From Streptantibioticus rubrisoli (GTDB lineage Bacteria; Actinomycetota; Actinomycetes; Streptomycetales; Streptomycetaceae), in assembly GCF_024436055.1 (NCBI RefSeq), contig NZ_JANFNH010000001.1, positions 310,001-374,000 of the forward strand: a stretch of DNA of 64,000 bases, read 5' to 3'. Below are positions 60,215-64,000 of the stretch, one piece after another. A program made the translations under genes and the position numbers. Below the pieces are notes generated by a model. That model saw only the letters and a list, made by a program, of their open reading frames with translations, was not told where the DNA came from and searched no databases. The stretch's first letter is position 1, and every line of letters starts with the position of its first letter.

Positions 60215-61267
60215 TCAGCCCTGTTGCGCGGCGGTGAGCGCCAGCTTCTGGTCCAGCCAGCGGATCGCGGCCGGGTAGCCGGTGCCGTTCTGGGCGTCGA
60301 CGTGCGAGGGCGCCTTGGCGCTCTGCTGGAACTGGGTGCTGGACCCGCCGCCCGGCACCAGCAGGGAGACCGGCGGGGCGGGCATGTGCGCCAGCCGCCA
60401 CGTCAGGTCGTTTTCGTTCTTCACCTCGGTGTTGCCCGCGTACAAATCGCCGGTGCCGCCGGTCCGCGGGGTGAAGTCGGCCGACAGACTGGCGCCCGCG
60501 CCGTAGCGGGTGGGGTTGGTCAGCGGGAGCTTCAGCGCGCAGTAGCCGCCGGTGGCATCGCCGAGGGTGCCCCAGGAGCCGAGGGCACCGCTGGCGCGGT
60601 ACTGGTCGGCGACGGCCAGCGGCAGGTCCTGGTTGAAGAAGGCCAGGCCCTGCGGGCCGCTGGGCACGTTGGTGCAGTCGACGCCCCGGCCTGGCACCAC
60701 GGTGGGCCGCACCATCACATAGATGGTCGGCTTGATCTTGTTGCTGACGATGTCGGCGGCGACGGTGCGCGGCAGCGCCCCGTTCGGTTGCCCGCTGAGG
60801 GCGACGACCACCGGGAACCGGTCGCTTTGGTGTGCCTTCTGGAAGTACTGCGGCGGCAGGTAGACGAAGCCGTCGGCGGTCACCCCGGAGGACGGGCCGT
60901 GGAAGGTGACCTTCTGCACCTCACCGGAGTGCGCCTTGCCGCCGGGCAGGCCCGCGTTGATCACGCCCTTGACGGTGAGGGCGACCGGGCGGGTGCTGGC
61001 GGTCCCCGCGGTGAGCACCTGCTTGCCGGTGGACGCGCCGAACAGGTCGGTCCACGACGAGTAGAAGCCCATGCTCTTGTTGACGCCGACCAGGATCACG
61101 CCCAGTATCACGATCTGCGTCGCCGCGATCAGCCCGAGGCGGCCGAGCCACTGCAGCGGGCCCTTCTTCGCGGCGCGCGGCCACAGCCACAGCGCCAGCG
61201 CGACCACCGCCAAGGCGGTGATCACCAGCACTGTGAGGAACAAGCTGGACGTGAGTCCCACGGTCAT
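60215..61267 (-). CDS. Membrane-anchored esterase-like (Ag85/EstD fold) protein with altered nucleophile motif
   Basis: This 350-aa protein has two N-terminal TMs (about residues 5-28 and 46-64) and an extracellular alpha/beta-hydrolase domain of the antigen-85/putative esterase type: DGFVYLPPQYF, FPVVVALSGQPNG, WGTLGDATGGYCALKLPL and ASLSADFTP. In the GxSxG elbow the nucleophile position reads G-D-A-T-G, with Ala instead of Ser, confirmed at codon level (GGC GAT GCC ACC GGC). It may be inactive, or use the neighbouring Thr. The ATG at 61267 puts TM1 at the N-terminus. Family assignment good; activity doubtful. Confidence 0.82.
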   Translation of the reverse strand: MTVGLTSSLFLTVLVITALAVVALALWLWPRAAKKGPLQWLGRLGLIAATQIVILGVILVGVNKSMGFYSSWTDLFGASTGKQVLTAGTASTRPVALTVKGVINAGLPGGKAHSGEVQKVTFHGPSSGVTADGFVYLPPQYFQKAHQSDRFPVVVALSGQPNGALPRTVAADIVSNKIKPTIYVMVRPTVVPGRGVDCTNVPSGPQGLAFFNQDLPLAVADQYRASGALGSWGTLGDATGGYCALKLPLTNPTRYGAGASLSADFTPRTGGTGDLYAGNTEVKNENDLTWRLAHMPAPPVSLLVPGGGSSTQFQQSAKAPSHVDAQNGTGYPAAIRWLDQKLALTAAQQG

Positions 61268-61437
61268 CGCTCTCTGTTGAATGAAACCTTCAGAAGATGA
61301 GGATATGAATTCGGGCTGTTCGGTTTCCTCAGCGGGGTGATCACTTCCCCCGCCGTCGACTGAAGGTCTTGAGCAGTGAAGCAGGGCACCGCCAGGGCCC
61401 ACCCCGGCCCGTCGAGGCCGGTCGCGATGAGCATCCG

Positions 61438-61650
61438 TCAACGGCGATGGCTGCGGTACTGGATTCTGGCGAGGGTCGTGTCGGAGAATATGGGGACGAA
61501 GCGGTCGGGGTCAGTGGAGGCGGTGGTGGCCCGGCTGCTGCGCCGTAGCAGTGACCAGATGCCTTCGACCGGGTTGAGGTCGGGTGCGTACGGCGGCAGG
61601 TGGGAGGCCGTGATCCAGTCGTGGGCGTCGATTCGACGTCCGGCCGGTGT
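61438..61650 (-). mobile_element. C-terminal remnant of an IS630-family transposase
   Basis: The leftward frame reads DWITASHLPPYAPDLNPVEG-IWSLLRR and later TTLARIQYRSHR before a TGA at 61438-61440. LPPYAPDLNPVEGIW is the hallmark around the last catalytic acidic residue of IS630/Tc1-type DDE transposases. Only about 65 codons remain. The N-terminal domains and both terminal repeats are missing, and the LuxR gene begins about 60 bp beyond the truncated end. Confidence 0.8.
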
Positions 61651-61706
61651 CGCTGAGCATGGGGTGCGGGGGCCGGGCGACGTCCCGGCAGGACGGGGAG
61701 CCTGGC

Positions 61707-62753
61707 ATGGCCGAGTACCGGGTGACCGCCGCCGAGCGGGACGCGTGCCGCGAACTGCTGGCGGTGGCGGGCGCCATCGCGACGATTCCGGAGCTGGCCG
61801 CCGAGGTGTCCCGGTGGCTGCACCGCTTCGTCCCCCACGACGGGTACATGCTGGCGGGGCTCGATCCGCTCACCGGTGTCGGCTGCTTCCACCACAAGGA
61901 GCACGGATACAGCGTGGCCTCGGCCCACCGGCTGGAGATCGACGACTCCTTCGGCAGCGAACCGCACCCCTTCGCCCGTCTCATGAGCGGTCCCAGCCCG
62001 GTGTGCGTGCTGAGTGCGGCCTCGTCCCGCTACCCGGAGAGCGTGCGGTCGCACGTCCTCATACCGACGGAGGGGTTCGGGAGCGAGATGCGCGTCGCGC
62101 TCGCGCACCGGGGCCTGACCTGGGGCGGGCTGATCCTGCTTCGCGACCGGGGAAACGGACGGTTCTCGGAGGGGGAGGCCCTGTGCACCGAGCGGCTCGC
62201 GGGCCCGGTGGCCGCCGCGCTTCGGGAGTTCGTGGCCCGCAAGCCGCTGCGGCCGGGCCGTAACTCGCTGGCCCCGGGCGTGGTCGTCATCGGCCCCGAC
62301 GACACGGTCAAGGGGATGACGGCGACGGCGCGCACCTGGCTCGCCAAATTCGTCCCCGAGCATCTGCGGACTGCGGAGGAGGAACTCCCCAATCTCCTGT
62401 GGGGCTTCACCTACCACACGCGCCGCACCCACCGGACGGCCCTCAGCCGGATCCCCACGCACACCGGGTGGGTCGCCGCGCACGCGCAGTTCCTCGACGG
62501 CACCGACGGCGACATCACGGTCACCTTCCAGCCCGCCCCAGCAGCCCTGCTTTTGCCAGCGGTCTCCACCTGGTACGGGATCACCCCGCGGGAACAGGCC
62601 ATCGTCGAGCACCTGCTGAGCGGGCTGCCGACCAAGCACATCGCCCGTCTCCTGGGCATGTCCCCGCACACGGTCGCCGACCACCTTCGGTCCGTCTACC
62701 GCAAGACGGGCACGGCTGGGCGCGAGGAACTCATCGCGGGGCTCAGGCAGTAG
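61707..62753 (+). CDS. LuxR-family transcriptional regulator
   Basis: This 348-aa protein ends in a GerE/LuxR HTH: GITPREQAIVEHLLSGLPTKHIARLLGMSPHTVADHLRSVYRKTG (about residues 283-328). The front half (MAEYRVTAAERDACRELLAVAGAIA...) is GAF-like, with LRDRGNGRFSEGEALCTERLAGPVAAAL. It has no receiver or ATPase domain. The ATG at 61707 follows GGGGAG. This GAF-LuxR type is common in Streptomyces; the ligand is unknown. It lies between an IS remnant and the radical SAM gene, and could regulate the latter or genes beyond the edge. Confidence 0.9.
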   Translation: MAEYRVTAAERDACRELLAVAGAIATIPELAAEVSRWLHRFVPHDGYMLAGLDPLTGVGCFHHKEHGYSVASAHRLEIDDSFGSEPHPFARLMSGPSPVCVLSAASSRYPESVRSHVLIPTEGFGSEMRVALAHRGLTWGGLILLRDRGNGRFSEGEALCTERLAGPVAAALREFVARKPLRPGRNSLAPGVVVIGPDDTVKGMTATARTWLAKFVPEHLRTAEEELPNLLWGFTYHTRRTHRTALSRIPTHTGWVAAHAQFLDGTDGDITVTFQPAPAALLLPAVSTWYGITPREQAIVEHLLSGLPTKHIARLLGMSPHTVADHLRSVYRKTGTAGREELIAGLRQ

Positions 62754-62806
62754 GGAGCAGCGCCGTAGGGAACAGCCCTGTGGGAAATGGCGCGGTGGGG
62801 AGCGGT

Positions 62807-63967
62807 TCAGCCGAGCGCCCGCCGCTCAAGGAGGGCGGGGTCCAGTCGGCGGTTCACCCGGTCCACCAGTCCGAGGGCCGTGAGCCGTTCCTCGATGTAC
62901 TGCTGTACGGGCCGTACCACCCCGCAGTACGGCAGGCCGGACACGGGGTCGCGCCACCGCTGTTCGGGGGTGGACTCCGCCGCGAAGAATCCGGAGCAGG
63001 AGCCGAAGTAGCGGCAGCCGGTGCAGGTTTGGCGGACCCGCTCCCGCGACTGGCGCAGCGCCTCGCCGAAGGACGGGGAACGGCGCATGGCGGACAGGGA
63101 CTCGGTGAAGATGTCGCCGTGCCGCAGGGCCGGGTCGTACGCATCGCCGTTGGAGTACACGGACCCGTCCGTGTCGACGACCAGGATGGTCTCGCCCTGC
63201 TCCTTGTCGTAGAAGCGCTGTTCCCCCGCGCCGTGCAGGGCGTGCACGACGTTGGCCGCGTAGCTGTCGACCGGTTCGACGGTGATGGAGCTGTCGGAGG
63301 CCAGCCAGCGGTCGGTGAGCGTCTTCAGCGCGGTGACGATCTCCTGCGCCGTGAGCCCGTGCCGGGCCTGCTGCCCCGGGTAGCCGGTCCGGTAGACGGG
63401 CAGCAGCCGGAAGCCGAGGCCCACGTCCTCGAAGAACCGGTGGATCTCCGCGACGTGGGGTGCCGTGGAGCGGGACAGCACGGTGATGCAGCCGAAGTCC
63501 AGGCCCTCGTCCAGCAGGCGCTGCATGTGGGCCAGAACCCGGGGCTGCGCCTGGCGGCCGGCAACGGTCACGCGCTGGCCGCCGACGAGGTCCACCGAGA
63601 CGCCGACGTCGTCGAAGACCTCCCGGATCACAGCGATGTCCTCGTCGGTGAGCCGGTAGAGGTTGGTCTGGACGGAGTTCCCGTAGGGGATCCCGGCGGG
63701 CTCCAGGAACTCCTGCTGGGCCCGCTTGACCTCGCGGTAGAACGCGTGCGGCATCAGCAGGGGCTCCCCGCCGTGCCACACGAAGTCCGCCGTCCGGCCC
63801 GGCTGGTCCGCCAGCCACTCTCCCACGTGCCGGATCATGGTCCTCACCTGCGGCACCGTCATCGCGGTCCGGTCGCCGAGCGACGGGTACTCGTAGCAGT
63901 AGCGGCACCGCAGGTTGCAGAACTTGGACACCTTCACCACGAGTTGCAGGTAGGGCGGCGTCGTCAT
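62807..63967 (-). CDS. Radical SAM/SPASM domain peptide maturase
   Basis: This 386-aa enzyme has the radical SAM cluster motif CNLRCRYCYEY (residues 17-27), DFVWHGGEPLLMP and a C-terminal SPASM-like region. The latter has Cys at CTGCRYFGSCSGFF and a later PYCGVV that would bind auxiliary Fe-S clusters. Such enzymes (FxsB/XyeB/AnSME-like) make C-C, ether or thioether crosslinks in ribosomal peptides. The ATG at 63967 overlaps a TGA of an upstream frame (ATGA), so it is probably second or later in an operon that starts beyond the window. The precursor peptide is not visible here. Confidence 0.9.
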   Translation of the reverse strand: MTTPPYLQLVVKVSKFCNLRCRYCYEYPSLGDRTAMTVPQVRTMIRHVGEWLADQPGRTADFVWHGGEPLLMPHAFYREVKRAQQEFLEPAGIPYGNSVQTNLYRLTDEDIAVIREVFDDVGVSVDLVGGQRVTVAGRQAQPRVLAHMQRLLDEGLDFGCITVLSRSTAPHVAEIHRFFEDVGLGFRLLPVYRTGYPGQQARHGLTAQEIVTALKTLTDRWLASDSSITVEPVDSYAANVVHALHGAGEQRFYDKEQGETILVVDTDGSVYSNGDAYDPALRHGDIFTESLSAMRRSPSFGEALRQSRERVRQTCTGCRYFGSCSGFFAAESTPEQRWRDPVSGLPYCGVVRPVQQYIEERLTALGLVDRVNRRLDPALLERRALG

Positions 63968-64000
63968 GCGGGCCCTGGGCCGAGGGCCGACCTCAGCCGG
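63964..64000 (-). CDS. 3' end of an upstream gene (partial, edge)
   Basis: The frame ending in TGA at 63964-63966 reads RLRSALGPGPA and overlaps the radical SAM start as ATGA, the coupling used throughout this window. Only 11 codons are visible, so identity cannot be judged. Confidence 0.25.
   Translation of the reverse strand, partial: RLRSALGPGPA

Noticed and set aside
1-64000. CRISPR arrays, tRNA and rRNA genes
   Set aside because: No regularly spaced direct repeats or tRNA-like cloverleaf/CCA patterns were noticed by eye. A tRNAscan or CRISPR finder would be the decisive test.

Overview
The window is about 72-74% GC, with GTG/TTG starts, 4-nt ATGA/GTGA gene overlaps, leaderless promoters, a DmdR-type iron box, an lsr2 gene and a c-di-AMP riboswitch in front of an Rpf-like gene. 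All of this points to a Streptomyces-like actinomycete chromosome. I saw no tRNA, rRNA or CRISPR.

Layout. 1-6.0 kb: the 5' part of a secreted GH65 glycosidase, two small unknown proteins, a patatin-like lipase, an AAC(6')-like acetyltransferase and a quinone oxidoreductase behind an operator. 6.1-7.8 kb: Rpf-like lytic enzyme under a ydaO riboswitch, then an MBL hydrolase with a Cys-motif N-terminus. 8-16.4 kb: a compact heme cluster, hemE-hemF-hemA-hemC-hemB leftward and hemH-hemY-small protein rightward. 16.4-20.4 kb: TetR regulator with MMPL and MFS exporters. 20.5-21.6 kb: two apparently leaderless genes. 21.7-32.1 kb: desferrioxamine locus desEFABCD divergent, across an iron box, from a two-permease plus ATPase Fe-siderophore importer. 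32.2-36.5 kb: protease inhibitor, then ROK regulator-xylB divergent from xylA. 37-41 kb: CitA/DcuS-type two-component system facing a GntP permease. 41-47 kb: SDR, second-copy ctaD-ctaF facing an orphan qcrB, and a hemerythrin. 47-53.9 kb: permease, fasciclin protein, radical-SAM remnant, cupin and SDR, SH3 protein, orphan XylF-like binding protein and a small unknown. 53.9-57.9 kb: ALDH7, a broken FAD oxidoreductase and a compact transketolase. 58.8-64 kb: lsr2, a spherulin-4 remnant, an esterase-like protein lacking its Ser nucleophile, an IS630 remnant, a LuxR regulator and a radical SAM/SPASM maturase at the edge.

The standout is the heme cluster. Actinobacteria normally finish heme by the coproporphyrin-dependent route (CgoX, CpfC, ChdC). 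This cluster instead encodes HemF plus a ferrochelatase whose four [2Fe-2S] cysteines and their spacing match animal ferrochelatase, and an oxidase resembling myxobacterial PPOX. That is a nearly complete protoporphyrin-dependent pathway lacking only hemL and hemD. It is coupled to an unfamiliar Cys-rich 152-aa protein and sits beside a TetR/MMPL/MFS export module whose promoter shares short elements with the hem promoter. It looks horizontally acquired and may make, handle or export a porphyrin or heme product.

Other systems: iron supply (des locus), xylose use with a possible common operator for xylBA and the distant xylF-like gene, and an accessory respiratory set. The right end contains several decayed genes, as expected for accessory chromosome.
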